From: Rhodospirillaceae bacterium
Lineage (GTDB): Bacteria > Pseudomonadota > Alphaproteobacteria > UBA6615
Length of the DNA stretch: 64,000 bases
NCBI GenBank assembly: GCA_018667335.1
Contig: JABIVD010000044.1
Location: 1-64,000, forward strand
Direction: 5' to 3'
Below the pieces are notes generated by a model, which made no database searches, was not told the origin of the DNA, and saw only the letters and a list, made by a program, of their open reading frames with translations. Position 1 is the first letter of the stretch. Each line of letters starts with the position of its first letter. The position numbers and the translations under genes are program-made. This document shows, piece after piece, positions 54,353 to 63,407 of the stretch.

Positions 54353-55111
54353 TCACGTCACCGTCATGCCGCCGTCGACCGCCAGCACGTGCCCGGTCAC
54401 ATAGGCCGCCGCGGGGCTCGCGAGATACGAGACCGCCCCGGCGATGTCTTCCGGTTCTGTGAAACGACCGAGCGGGATTTTCGACAGGCCCGCGTCCCTG
54501 CGCGTTTGGTCGTTGTCGAAGATCTCGGCCCGCAGCTTGGTCATCGACGTGCCGGGCGCGACCGCGTTCACGCGGATGTCGTGGGGTGCCCACTCAGCCG
54601 CCAGATGCCGGGTCATACCGCCGATCGCCGCCTTCGAGATGCCGTAGGGCGACACATTCACCGCACCAACGGTCGTAAACGTCGAGGCGATGTTGATGAT
54701 CTGGCCAGGCCGCCCTTCTTCAATCAAATGCCGCGCCACATGCTGGGTCATCATGTAGGTGCCCGTGACGTTGATCCGCATCACCGCCTCGAACTCCGCC
54801 GCCGCCACATCCAGCGCCGGCTTCGCGAGCAACATGGCCGCATTGTTGACCAGCAGATCGATGCGCCCGAAATGGTCCAGCACCGCGCTTGCAGCGGCGG
54901 CGATGCTGTTATCGGATTGCAGGTCGAGCGCGACGCCAAGGGACTGGCCACCCCCCGCCTCGATCGCGGCAAGTGTGCCGGACAAGTCCGCCGGGTCGAG
55001 CTCCGTGACGGCGACGTCGAAGCCGTCGCCCGCCAGCTTTTCCGCGATGGCGGCACCCAATCCGTAAGACGCACCCGTGACCAGGGCAACCGGCCGTGCA
55101 TCGTTACTCAT
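54353..55111 (-). CDS. Short-chain dehydrogenase/reductase
   Basis: 252 residues, classical SDR: cofactor motif TGASYGLG, NNAA, catalytic Ser in NIASTF, and Y-x-x-x-K in YGISKAA. Oxidises or reduces an alcohol/ketone with NAD(P). Its start overlaps the stop of the beta-hydroxyacid dehydrogenase gene as ATGA (55108-55111), so the two act together; a secondary alcohol intermediate of the neighbouring cluster is the likely substrate. Confidence 0.93.
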   Translation of the reverse strand: MSNDARPVALVTGASYGLGAAIAEKLAGDGFDVAVTELDPADLSGTLAAIEAGGGQSLGVALDLQSDNSIAAAASAVLDHFGRIDLLVNNAAMLLAKPALDVAAAEFEAVMRINVTGTYMMTQHVARHLIEEGRPGQIINIASTFTTVGAVNVSPYGISKAAIGGMTRHLAAEWAPHDIRVNAVAPGTSMTKLRAEIFDNDQTRRDAGLSKIPLGRFTEPEDIAGAVSYLASPAAAYVTGHVLAVDGGMTVT

Positions 55112-55986
55112 GTCGTCTCTCCGTCTGAATCACCGCGCAGGTATTTGTAGATTTCGGTGAAGTCGGCGCCCGGCATGGCGCCGTCGGCGGCGTTCCACAG
55201 GCCCGTCATGGTCGTGCCAACCTTGTTGGACGAACCTGACTTCTGGACCTCGTCGAAATACAGCGCCACATCCTTGGTCATCAGCGCCATCGCGAAGCCC
55301 GCATCGAAGCTCTCCGTGGCGACCCGTTTCGGGAACTTGTCCGCCGACGCGGTGTTCTGGCCCGTCGAGACATTCACCACGTCGAGAATGGTCTCCATGG
55401 CCACCCCGTGGCCGAGCCCGAACTGGACCGCCTCGCTGGTCGCCGCCATGGCGGTCGCCGACAGGAAATTGTTGAGCAGCTTCACCGCCTGACCCTGCCC
55501 GGGATTCACCCCGACGTGAAAGACGTTGCCGCCCACGGCCTCGAAGGGCGCCGACAATGCCGCCACGGCTTCGTCCGGTCCCGACGCGATGACGGTCACG
55601 GACCCGGCGATGGCCCCCGCGCGCCCGCCGCTGACCGGCGCATCCACGAAGGTGATCCCCCCCGCTGCCAGGGCCGCGCCGATCTCACCCGCGGCCTGCG
55701 GTCCCGTGGTCGAGAAATCCACGACCGTGGAGACGGTGCGACCGGGTGCATTCAGAATTTCGTCGCAGACCGAGGCGACAATCCGCCCGTCGGGCAGGCT
55801 CAGGAATACCGTGTCCTGCTGCGCCACCGCGGCGACATCATCTGCGACAATCGTCCCTGCCGGTGCACGCTCTGCCGTGCCCGCCGCATCGAACACGCAC
55901 GGGACAATGCCCGCGGCGCACAGGTTGGCGCACATGGGCGCGCCCATGTTTCCCAGCCCGATAAACCCGTAAGATATGTCCGGCAT
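55108..55986 (-). CDS. Beta-hydroxyacid dehydrogenase (3-hydroxyisobutyrate dehydrogenase family)
   Basis: 292 residues from the ATG at 55986 (GGGGA upstream). Motifs GLGNMGAPMCANL, DAPVSGGRAGA and catalytic Lys in AVKLLNNFL are intact. It differs from the valine-pathway copy and belongs with catabolic relatives near CoA-transferase and SDR genes. It is divergent from the metallo-beta-lactamase-fold gene across 81 bases. Confidence 0.92.
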   Translation of the reverse strand: MPDISYGFIGLGNMGAPMCANLCAAGIVPCVFDAAGTAERAPAGTIVADDVAAVAQQDTVFLSLPDGRIVASVCDEILNAPGRTVSTVVDFSTTGPQAAGEIGAALAAGGITFVDAPVSGGRAGAIAGSVTVIASGPDEAVAALSAPFEAVGGNVFHVGVNPGQGQAVKLLNNFLSATAMAATSEAVQFGLGHGVAMETILDVVNVSTGQNTASADKFPKRVATESFDAGFAMALMTKDVALYFDEVQKSGSSNKVGTTMTGLWNAADGAMPGADFTEIYKYLRGDSDGETT

Positions 55987-56067
55987 GCTCAGCGTCCCCA
56001 CATATGGCCGGTCGTGCGCCAGCCTTCACGGGACATTATAGCGGAGCAGCCGAATGGGGAGGGAAGA

Positions 56068-56874
56068 ATGACATCACCGAAAACCTGGGAACTCTATGCG
56101 GTCAAATACGGCACCCTCGTCGAGCGGATGCGCCGCGAGAGCTTCGTCAAACTCGACCCCCATGACGACGGCCCCATGCCCATCGACTATTACGTCTGGG
56201 CCGCCGTGTCCGACGACCAGACGATCGTCATCGACACCGGCTTCGATGATGCCGAGGCGACGCGGCGCGGCCGCAGCCTGATCCGCAGCGTCACCGACGG
56301 GCTTTCCACCATCGGCGTCGAGGCCGCGACCGTGTCGGACGTGATCGTCACCCACCTGCATTACGACCATATCGGCGGGCACGCCCAGTTCCCGGCCGCG
56401 AAGTTCCACCTGCAGGAAAAGGAAATGCAGTTCGCGACCGGCCCGCACATGTGCAGCCACGTGGTGAACGGGTCCTTCACGCCCGACCATGTGGCGGACA
56501 TGGTGCGCAACGTCTTCGAGGGCCGGGTGTCGTTCAGCGACGGCACGGCCGAGATCGCGCCGGGCATCACCGTCCATCTGGTCGGTGGCCATTCCATGGG
56601 GTTGCAGTTCGTGCGCGTGCTGACCAAGCGCGGCTGGGTCGTCGTGGCGTCGGACGTCACCCATTTCTACGAGAACATGGAGCGGCGCATGCCGTTCCCG
56701 GTGATCTACAACCTCGCGGACATGGTGCGCGGCTTCGATGCGCTGGAGGCCCAGGCGGAGACGCCGGGACATATCGTGCCCGGGCATGACCCGTTGGTCC
56801 TGGAACGCTATCCGGCGCCCGACCCCCGCCTCGAGGGGATCGCGGTCCGGCTCGACGTCACACCCAACGCTTAG
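56068..56874 (+). CDS. Metallo-beta-lactamase-fold hydrolase (lactonase-like)
   Basis: 268 residues from the ATG with GGGGAGGGA just upstream. Zinc motif H-x-H-x-D-H (THLHYDHIGG) plus later His (GGHSMG), Asp (ASDVTHF) and C-terminal His (VPGHDPL) complete a two-metal site. The arrangement resembles N-acyl-homoserine lactonases of the AiiA/AttM type, but AttM-like enzymes also open simple lactones in catabolism. Placed opposite a degradation operon, a metabolic lactone is more likely than quorum quenching. Convergent with the VOC gene. Confidence 0.92.
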   Translation: MTSPKTWELYAVKYGTLVERMRRESFVKLDPHDDGPMPIDYYVWAAVSDDQTIVIDTGFDDAEATRRGRSLIRSVTDGLSTIGVEAATVSDVIVTHLHYDHIGGHAQFPAAKFHLQEKEMQFATGPHMCSHVVNGSFTPDHVADMVRNVFEGRVSFSDGTAEIAPGITVHLVGGHSMGLQFVRVLTKRGWVVVASDVTHFYENMERRMPFPVIYNLADMVRGFDALEAQAETPGHIVPGHDPLVLERYPAPDPRLEGIAVRLDVTPNA

Positions 56875-56885
56875 CTCTTTGGTGC

Positions 56886-57443
56886 CTAGTCCTTTGCCAT
56901 TTCGCCGGCGAGGTCCGCCGACCATTCGCCGCGCGGGCGATAGCCCTCGGTCGCCTGGCACATCTGCTCGGTCAGCTTGACGATCTCGTCGTCGGACAGA
57001 TCGAATTCGAGATACTCGCCGAAGGGCTGCGGCACGTGGAAGGGCGAGTCCAGATACACTTCGAGATTGTTGCCCTCGGGGTCATCGAAATAGACCGACC
57101 AGGCATTGCCGTGATTGCGCGGCAGCAGGTTCTCGACGCCCTCATCCACCACGCGGCGATACATCACCCGCAGCTCGCTCAACGAGTTCACCGTGAACGA
57201 CAGCTGGTTGATCGTGCTGGGCACGCCCTCGGGCCGCCCCTCGGCCAGGACGACCTGATGGTGCATCGAGGGGTCGTTGGACATGAAGGTGATGTGCCCG
57301 CCATAGCGTTCCACAAAACCCCTGTCAGTAACGTTGAACCCCAGCACGCGGGTGTAGAACGAAACCATCTGGTCCATATCGCGAACCCACATGCCCGCGT
57401 GGGAGAGCTGGGGGTTGATCTGATCGGTCATGGCGTTCTTCAT
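56886..57443 (-). CDS. VOC/glyoxalase-family protein (extradiol dioxygenase-like)
   Basis: 185 residues with one VOC domain of two beta-alpha-beta-beta-beta units (SHAGMWVRDMDQMVSFYTRVLGF and INQLSFTVNSLSELRVMYRRV). Metal ligands His (SHAGM), His (TINQLSF lacks one; HH in SMHHQVV) and Glu (DPEGNNLEVYLD) fit a biphenyl-diol dioxygenase-like domain, followed by an acidic tail of about 45 residues. Start at 57443 overlaps the CoA-transferase stop as ATGA; an ATG at 57431 is the alternative. May cleave or isomerise an intermediate of the cluster. Confidence 0.88.
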   Translation of the reverse strand: MKNAMTDQINPQLSHAGMWVRDMDQMVSFYTRVLGFNVTDRGFVERYGGHITFMSNDPSMHHQVVLAEGRPEGVPSTINQLSFTVNSLSELRVMYRRVVDEGVENLLPRNHGNAWSVYFDDPEGNNLEVYLDSPFHVPQPFGEYLEFDLSDDEIVKLTEQMCQATEGYRPRGEWSADLAGEMAKD

Positions 57444-58645
57444 CCTTCCGATGCAACGACGCCGGCGGCGACCAGCGCTGCTATTTCGCCTTTGTCATAT
57501 CCGAGATCGCTGAGAATCTCAGCCGTGTGTTCGCCGACTTCCGGCGGTGCGACCGCGAATGAACTCGGGGTGCGCGACAGGGACACCGGCTGGCGCATGA
57601 AGCGCATCTCGCCCAGCGCCGGCGATGTCAGCGGTTGGGCCAGCCCCAGATGCTGCACCTGGGGATCGTCGAACACCTGTTGAATGTCGTTGATCGGGCC
57701 GCACGGCACGCCAGCATCGTTGAACTTATCGACCCAGCCGGTAGACGTGTCGGTCGCGATCACCTCGCCGATCAACCCGTTCAGCCGGTCTCGGTTTTCC
57801 GATCGCCCGGATGCGTCCTCGAACTCCGGGTCGGTCATCCATTCCTCATGGTCGACGATCCGGCAGAATCGCCCCCAGATTTCCTGGCCCGCCACAGCGA
57901 TGTTGATATGCCCGTCTTTCGTCTCGAAGACGCCCGTCGGGATACTGGTCGGATGGTTGTTCCCCGCCTGCCCCGGCACGTCCTCGTCGACCAGCCAGCG
58001 CGCCGATTGGAAGTCGAGCATGAAGACCTGCGCCTCCAGCAGCGAGGTCTGGAGCCACTGGCCCTTGCCGGACTTCTCCCGCTCGAGCAGCGCCAGCAGG
58101 ATACCCTGGGCCGCGAAAAGACCCGCCGTCAGATCCGCGATGGGAATGCCGACCCGCATCGGGCCCTGGCCCGGCGCCCCGGTGATCGACATCAGGCCGC
58201 CCATGCCCTGGGCGATCTGGTCGAAGCCCGGGCGTTTCGCATAGGGCCCGTCCTGGCCGAAGCCGGAGATGCTCGCGAGGATGATCCGCGGGTTGATCGC
58301 GGCCAGCGCCTCATAGTCGATGCCCAGCCGGTTCTTCACGTCGGGCCGGTAGTTCTCGACCACCACATCGGCGTCGGCGACGAGCTTGCGGAACACCTCC
58401 TTGCCTTCCTCGGCCTTGAGGTCGAGCGCGAGGGATCTCTTGTTGCGGTGCAGGTTCTGGAAGTCCGAGCCGTGGCGCGAGCCCCCGAGCGCTGCACCAC
58501 CTTCGACGGCAGGCGGCATCTCGACCTTGATCACGTCGGCCCCCCAGTCGGCGAGCTGGCGCACACAGGTCGGGCCCGAACGGACCCGGGTCAGGTCGAG
58601 GACGGTGACATGGTCGAGGACCGCGGCGGCGGGATTATGAGGCAT
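57440..58645 (-). CDS. Class III CoA-transferase (CaiB/BaiF family)
   Basis: 401 residues from the ATG at 58645. Family start VLDLTRVRSGPTCVRQLADWGADVIKVE, and the catalytic Asp in GIPIADLTAG near residue 170; FLDFQSARWL and GVFETKDGHINIAV are further marks. It moves CoA from one carboxylic acid to another, here presumably activating the substrate of the operon without ATP. It lies 28 bases after the amidohydrolase gene. Confidence 0.94.
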   Translation of the reverse strand: MPHNPAAAVLDHVTVLDLTRVRSGPTCVRQLADWGADVIKVEMPPAVEGGAALGGSRHGSDFQNLHRNKRSLALDLKAEEGKEVFRKLVADADVVVENYRPDVKNRLGIDYEALAAINPRIILASISGFGQDGPYAKRPGFDQIAQGMGGLMSITGAPGQGPMRVGIPIADLTAGLFAAQGILLALLEREKSGKGQWLQTSLLEAQVFMLDFQSARWLVDEDVPGQAGNNHPTSIPTGVFETKDGHINIAVAGQEIWGRFCRIVDHEEWMTDPEFEDASGRSENRDRLNGLIGEVIATDTSTGWVDKFNDAGVPCGPINDIQQVFDDPQVQHLGLAQPLTSPALGEMRFMRQPVSLSRTPSSFAVAPPEVGEHTAEILSDLGYDKGEIAALVAAGVVASEG

Positions 58646-58673
58646 GATTTTTCTCTGCTTGAACAAAAAGCAT

Positions 58674-59639
58674 CTAGAGCTTGAGCAGCCGCTTGGCGTT
58701 GCCGTTGAGGATCTTGGCCTTGTCCTCGGCATTCAGATGCACCCGCTCGATCCAGTCCATCCCCGGCGCATTCGGCACAAAGGGGTAGTCGACGGAGAAC
58801 AGAATCCGATCGGCGCCCATCTCGGCGATCGAGCACATCAGGGCCGGGTCGGAGAAGTTGCCGCTGGTGGTGATGTGGAAATTGCGGCTGAACACCTCGC
58901 GGAACGACAGGGACTTGTTGCCCGGCCGGGACAGCGCGTGGTCGATCCGCCAGAGCAGGAACGGCAGCCCCTCGCCCAGATGGCCGAGGATGATGTTGCA
59001 GTCGGGATACTTCTCGAGCACGCCGCTCAGCACGATCCGGATACCCTGGGTCGCGGTCTCGACCGTGAAGCCCCAGCCCGCGCTCAGCAGCGACGGAAAA
59101 TCTTCGACGTAGGGCTCGTAGTATCTCTCGACGACGGTTTTGTCCGGGACGGCCGGGTGCATATACAGCGGCACGTCGAGGGCCTGGGCCCGCTCGAACA
59201 CCGGCCAGAAGCGCTCGTCATCGAAGAACACGCCATGGGTCAGGCCATGGATCATCGCGCCCTTGAAGCCGAGCTCATTGACGCAGCGCGTCAGCTCGTC
59301 GGCGCAAGCCGCCGGGTCGGGTGTGGGCAGGTTTGCGAAGGCCGCGAACCGGTCCGGCCGCTGGGCAACGATGTCGCGCAGCCGGTCATTGGTGGCGCGG
59401 GTCACCTCGGCCGCCGTGGCCGGCTCCAACCGTTGGGTCGAAGGCGCGCCGTGGGACAGAACCTGGATGTCGACGCCCGTGGCGTCCATCTCGGCGATCC
59501 GGGCATCGAACAGATCCTCGAGCTTGGCCTGCATCACGCCGGCCCCGCCCCGGTCTTCCTCGGCGACATGCGGCGTCAGCTCGGGGTCCCAGTAATGCTC
59601 CTCGATCGCGATGACCTGCTCGCCGTTCGACGTCGCCAT
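58674..59639 (-). CDS. Amidohydrolase-superfamily decarboxylase-like enzyme (gamma-resorcylate decarboxylase/LigW type)
   Basis: 321 residues from the ATG at 59639 with GGAGAG upstream. The metal site follows the decarboxylase branch, not the hydrolase HxH branch: E13-x-H15 (AIEEHYWDP), His in YMHPAVPD, and Asp in FSVDYPF. GHLGEGLPFLLWRIDHAL is shared with gamma-resorcylate and 5-carboxyvanillate decarboxylases. Such enzymes remove the carboxyl group of hydroxybenzoates with a manganese or zinc ion; dihydroxybenzoate or a related ring acid could be the substrate. First gene of the operon that continues with CaiB and VOC. Confidence 0.9.
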   Translation of the reverse strand: MATSNGEQVIAIEEHYWDPELTPHVAEEDRGGAGVMQAKLEDLFDARIAEMDATGVDIQVLSHGAPSTQRLEPATAAEVTRATNDRLRDIVAQRPDRFAAFANLPTPDPAACADELTRCVNELGFKGAMIHGLTHGVFFDDERFWPVFERAQALDVPLYMHPAVPDKTVVERYYEPYVEDFPSLLSAGWGFTVETATQGIRIVLSGVLEKYPDCNIILGHLGEGLPFLLWRIDHALSRPGNKSLSFREVFSRNFHITTSGNFSDPALMCSIAEMGADRILFSVDYPFVPNAPGMDWIERVHLNAEDKAKILNGNAKRLLKL

Positions 59640-59863
59640 GTGCCTCTCCCCAAGTAACGTTTGTTGGTCTTGCACCGGATCGTACCGGCTCACCATGCGG
59701 ATAAGCAAAGGACCCGACGCAAGAAAAATATTTTTCCAATAGTCAAAATCGTGGTTCACTTCCCACAGCACACTTCGCGACGCGGCCATTCACGTACGGC
59801 CCGCGAAGCGTGGGAACTGGCGTCGATCAAGATCGCCAGCCATCGAATACGGGAGGATTGAAC

Positions 59864-61588
59864 ATGAAAATGATCATCGAACGCGATGTACCGGTCACAA
59901 TGGATGACGGTCAGGTTCTGCGGGTGGACGTCTACCGGCCCGACACGAAGAAGAAGGTGCCGGTCGTCATGGCCGGCGGCCCCTATGGCAAGGGCGTGAA
60001 ATACCAGGAGCATTACAAGCCGCTCTGGGATTCCCTGCTCAAGATGCACCCCGACATCCTGCCGGACTCCCAGCATCGCTGGCTGACATGGGAAACCGTC
60101 GATCCCGAGATCTGGGTCCCCTGGGGCTATGCCTGCGTGCGCCTCGATTCCCGCGGCGCCGGGCGCTCACCGGGTTACCTCGATATCTTCTCGCCACGCG
60201 AGACCCAGGATTACGCCAACGCCATCGAATGGGCCGGCGAACAGAAATGGTCGAACGGCAATGTCGGCCTGAACGGCGTGTCCTATTACGCGATCAACCA
60301 GTGGCAGGTCGCCGCTCTGCAGCCCAAGCATCTGACGGCGATGATCCCCTGGGAGGGCGCGGCGGATCAGTATCGTGACTGGGCGCGCCATGGCGGCATC
60401 CTGTCCAACGTGTTCATGGAGATCTGGTATCCACGTCAGGTCGAGAATGTGCAGCACGGCAATGCGAAGGGCCCAAAGGACCGCTGGATGGGCGAAAGCG
60501 CCACCGGCCCCGCCAAGCTGTCGCCGGCCGAGCTCAAGGCCAACCGCGCCGACACAATGGAGAATTTCCGTGTCCGCGAGATGGATGACGACTGGTACCA
60601 GTCGCGTTCTCCCGACTGGTCGAAGGTGAAAGTCCCCTTCCTGAGTGCCGCGAGCTGGGCCGGGTTCGGTCTTCACCCGCGCGGCAACTTCGAGGCCTAC
60701 ACCCAGGCCGCATCGCGTCAGAAATGGCTCGAAGGCCATCCGGGGCGCCACGAGGAATGGTTCTATCTCGAATACGGCATGGAGCTGCAGAAGCGCTTCT
60801 TCGACTATTTCCTGAAGGGCGAGAAGAACGGCTGGAACCGGGAACCCAAGGTCTGGGTCAACCTGCGCCGCCCGTTCACCGACGATGTCGAGCTGCGCAA
60901 GGAAAGCGAGTGGCCGCTCAAGGGCACCAAGTGGACCAAGTATTTTCTCGATGCCGGCGGCAAGGGGAAGATGGACACGAAGGTCCCGAAGACGAACCGG
61001 AAGAAGGAATTCCGGGCACTCACCCGCGGCATCACCTGGAAGTCCACACCGCTCGCGCGGGAGACCGAGTTCACCGGGCCGATGGCAGCCAAGCTCTTCG
61101 TCTCATCCTCGACCGAGGATTGCGATCTCTTCGTCACCGTCCAGGGCTGGTCGGACAAGGGCCGCGAGGTTCACTTCCAGGGCACGGTCGACCCAAAGAC
61201 GCCGCTGGCCCAGGGTTGGCTGCGCGTCTCCCATCGCAAGCTGGACGAGGAAAAATCCGATCCCTGGCGGCCGTATCACACCCATGACGACAAGCAGATG
61301 CTCACACCGGGTCAGGTCTATGAGGTCGATGTCGAGATCTGGCCCCAGTGCGTCGAGTTGCCGAAGGGTTTCCAGATCTCGATCAACATCGCCGGGCAGG
61401 ATTACGATCGGCCAGGACCGGCGGTCGACGCCTATGTTCCGTCGCGGGGCTCGGGCGTCTTCCTGCACGATCATCCGACGGACCGGCCGAAGGAAATCTT
61501 CGGCGGCAAGACGACGATCCACACCGGACCGAAGCACAAATCCTATCTGCTGATGCCGGTGATCCCGAAGAATCGCAAATCGACCTAG
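59864..61588 (+). CDS. CocE/NonD family hydrolase (S15 fold)
   Basis: 574 residues from the ATG with GGGAGGA seven bases upstream. Alpha/beta hydrolase domain with PVVMAGGPYG oxyanion region, RLDSRGAGRSPG, nucleophile S140 in GLNGVSYYA, late catalytic His in HPGRHEEWF, then the C-terminal jelly-roll X-Pro peptidase domain (from about residue 390). Relatives hydrolyse esters (cocaine esterase) or glutaryl-acylamides. No signal peptide. It is divergent from the decarboxylase operon across 224 bases and leads a two-gene unit with OsmC; likely opens an ester or amide form of the substrate. Confidence 0.93.
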   Translation: MKMIIERDVPVTMDDGQVLRVDVYRPDTKKKVPVVMAGGPYGKGVKYQEHYKPLWDSLLKMHPDILPDSQHRWLTWETVDPEIWVPWGYACVRLDSRGAGRSPGYLDIFSPRETQDYANAIEWAGEQKWSNGNVGLNGVSYYAINQWQVAALQPKHLTAMIPWEGAADQYRDWARHGGILSNVFMEIWYPRQVENVQHGNAKGPKDRWMGESATGPAKLSPAELKANRADTMENFRVREMDDDWYQSRSPDWSKVKVPFLSAASWAGFGLHPRGNFEAYTQAASRQKWLEGHPGRHEEWFYLEYGMELQKRFFDYFLKGEKNGWNREPKVWVNLRRPFTDDVELRKESEWPLKGTKWTKYFLDAGGKGKMDTKVPKTNRKKEFRALTRGITWKSTPLARETEFTGPMAAKLFVSSSTEDCDLFVTVQGWSDKGREVHFQGTVDPKTPLAQGWLRVSHRKLDEEKSDPWRPYHTHDDKQMLTPGQVYEVDVEIWPQCVELPKGFQISINIAGQDYDRPGPAVDAYVPSRGSGVFLHDHPTDRPKEIFGGKTTIHTGPKHKSYLLMPVIPKNRKST

Positions 61589-61598
61589 GGACACACAC

Positions 61599-62129
61599 AT
61601 GACCACGTCAGACGAGGCGGCCTCCTCCAGTACCGGGGAGGCCGCCTCCGAGCTGCGCACCGTCGACATCAAGTTTGATGCCAGGGCCCGCACCCTCGGA
61701 AAGATGAAAAGCGAGGTGACCATCACCTCGCAATTCTCCAACTTCTCGGTCACGCTGGAGACCGACGAGGGCAAGCTTCACGGCGGCGATGCCTCCGCAC
61801 CCATGCCGCTGCACTATTTCGCGGCCGGCGTCGTAACCTGCCTGATGACCCAGATGAAGGCCTTCGCCAAGCGCCTGCGCATCCCGGTCGAGAACATCGA
61901 GATGAACGCCAACTTTCACTGGCGCCTCGAACAGCAGGGGCGCGAGCCCTATGTCTCGCAACCCGTGGGCTTTGACATCGATATCGATGTGGACAGCGAT
62001 GCGCCGCTGGAAGACCTGAAGCGCCTGATCGAGGCTGCCAAGAAGGGATGCTTCGCCGAGCAGGCACTCACCCTGCCCTGCGCGATCGGCCACCGCCTGA
62101 AGGTCGGCGAAGACTGGGTCGACGTCTAG
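61599..62129 (+). CDS. OsmC-family peroxiredoxin-like protein
   Basis: 176 residues with the two redox cysteines C81 (AGVVTCLMTQ) and C151 (KKGCFAEQAL) of OsmC/Ohr proteins, which reduce organic hydroperoxides with lipoyl or thiol donors. The first 20 residues are Ser/Ala/Glu-rich and not conserved. It starts 11 bases after the CocE-type gene and overlaps the convergent serine hydrolase stop by four bases, so it may protect against peroxides formed in the pathway. Confidence 0.9.
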   Translation: MTTSDEAASSSTGEAASELRTVDIKFDARARTLGKMKSEVTITSQFSNFSVTLETDEGKLHGGDASAPMPLHYFAAGVVTCLMTQMKAFAKRLRIPVENIEMNANFHWRLEQQGREPYVSQPVGFDIDIDVDSDAPLEDLKRLIEAAKKGCFAEQALTLPCAIGHRLKVGEDWVDV

Positions 62130-63379
62130 TTTCGCCTGGCGACCACCTGATCGGCAATCAGCCGGTGGACTCCCAACGATTCGCAACGGCGGTCGTTGAT
62201 CCTGCCAGATTCCCATTTCGCGAATTGAACAACGACCACCCCCTGTTCCGGAAAAATGTGAAGAAACTGGCCGCCGGACCCCCAACCCGTGAATCCGTCG
62301 TTCGGGTCCTCGAACACCCACCACTGGAACCCGTAGCGATACTGGAGATCAAAGTCGCGGAAATCGCATCCGCGGCCCGTATCGCGATTGTCGTTCACCG
62401 ACAGGCGCAGCCAGTTACCCATGAAGCCACGGTCCGCTTTGTACAGGTCCAGGATATGTGCACCGATCAGAGCCATGTCTCCGGCTGACATCCGGAAACA
62501 GCAATGGGACGGAGACCGGTATTGATAGTCCGCCTTCCAGCGAGCGCGCTTGCGCGGGCCCAGCGCGCGCCAGAAATAATGGTCGAACCCCCGCGTCAGG
62601 TTCGGCGCCTCGTGATCAGGCAAGATGTCCATGAACTCGGGAATCTGTGACAAACGTTCTTCAGCAAGGATACCGAGCAACTGGCTGTCGAGCCCCGAGT
62701 AGTTGAATGGTCGTCGTTCGCCTGAACCGGGATCGAATTCCACATCTTTCAAAATCTCAGCTGTTACCCCGCGCAGCGTGCAATCGGAACCCTGCGGGTC
62801 GCGATTGCAGTCATCACTCTCCAGCACCTTGACCCTTGGTTTATCACGTTCATCATCCCACTCCATCGCGCTCGACATCTGAAGCAAGTCACGCACGGTG
62901 ACCGCACGATCGGGATACACAATCTCCGTAGGCAATAGGTCGATCAGACGGGATGAAATATCCAGTGGCACGCCAAGCGCCGGATCCATAAAAATGCGCC
63001 CGAAGAGCAGTGACGTGATCGACTTTGTGGTGGAGGCGAGACCATAGAGTTCATCTTCCACACCGCGCTGGCACCGACCCGCGCCATGCATGGGGCGCTC
63101 TGCATGGAAGTAGGGTGCCGCGCGATCAACGACAAAAAGCGCGCACACCGCATTGCGCTCGAGAAACTGTTCCAGATCGCAACGCCCCCCAAAGAGGCCG
63201 CACCTGTAGTCCACGTCGAGCGATTTGACGGGACGTGGCGTCGCACCGGCGTCCGTGGGTTCAAGCCAGTTTCGGTGCTTCCAATCCCGGGTTTCGTCAG
63301 CCAAAGCACCTTCAGGTAGAGCCCCAGACATGACCGCGATCAGGGACAGGAGGAGGAGACACCTCAGAGCTAACGACAT
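62126..63379 (-). CDS. Exported beta-lactamase-fold serine hydrolase, Cys-rich
   Basis: 417 residues from the ATG at 63379 (AGAAGG eight bases upstream); an upstream TTG would add 16 residues. Signal peptide to about residue 28 (ALA then DETRD). Class C-like S116-x-x-K119 (ASTTKSITS) and the Tyr-Ser-Gly box (FNYSGLDSQLL) are present, and GFQWW resembles esterase-type relatives. It has an unusual number of cysteines (CGLFGGRC, SDDCNRDPQGSDC, SHCCF, GRGCDF), probably periplasmic disulfides. It likely acts on esters or D-peptides rather than as an antibiotic-resistance enzyme. Confidence 0.9.
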   Translation of the reverse strand: MSLALRCLLLLSLIAVMSGALPEGALADETRDWKHRNWLEPTDAGATPRPVKSLDVDYRCGLFGGRCDLEQFLERNAVCALFVVDRAAPYFHAERPMHGAGRCQRGVEDELYGLASTTKSITSLLFGRIFMDPALGVPLDISSRLIDLLPTEIVYPDRAVTVRDLLQMSSAMEWDDERDKPRVKVLESDDCNRDPQGSDCTLRGVTAEILKDVEFDPGSGERRPFNYSGLDSQLLGILAEERLSQIPEFMDILPDHEAPNLTRGFDHYFWRALGPRKRARWKADYQYRSPSHCCFRMSAGDMALIGAHILDLYKADRGFMGNWLRLSVNDNRDTGRGCDFRDFDLQYRYGFQWWVFEDPNDGFTGWGSGGQFLHIFPEQGVVVVQFAKWESGRINDRRCESLGVHRLIADQVVARRN

Positions 63380-63407
63380 GTGGAACGCCTTCTTAATCAA
63401 CCCTGCG

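Noticed and set aside
56068-56874. Quorum-quenching AHL lactonase
   Set aside because: The fold and zinc motif are compatible, but the neighbourhood is catabolic and no luxI/luxR genes are present, so a metabolic lactone is preferred.
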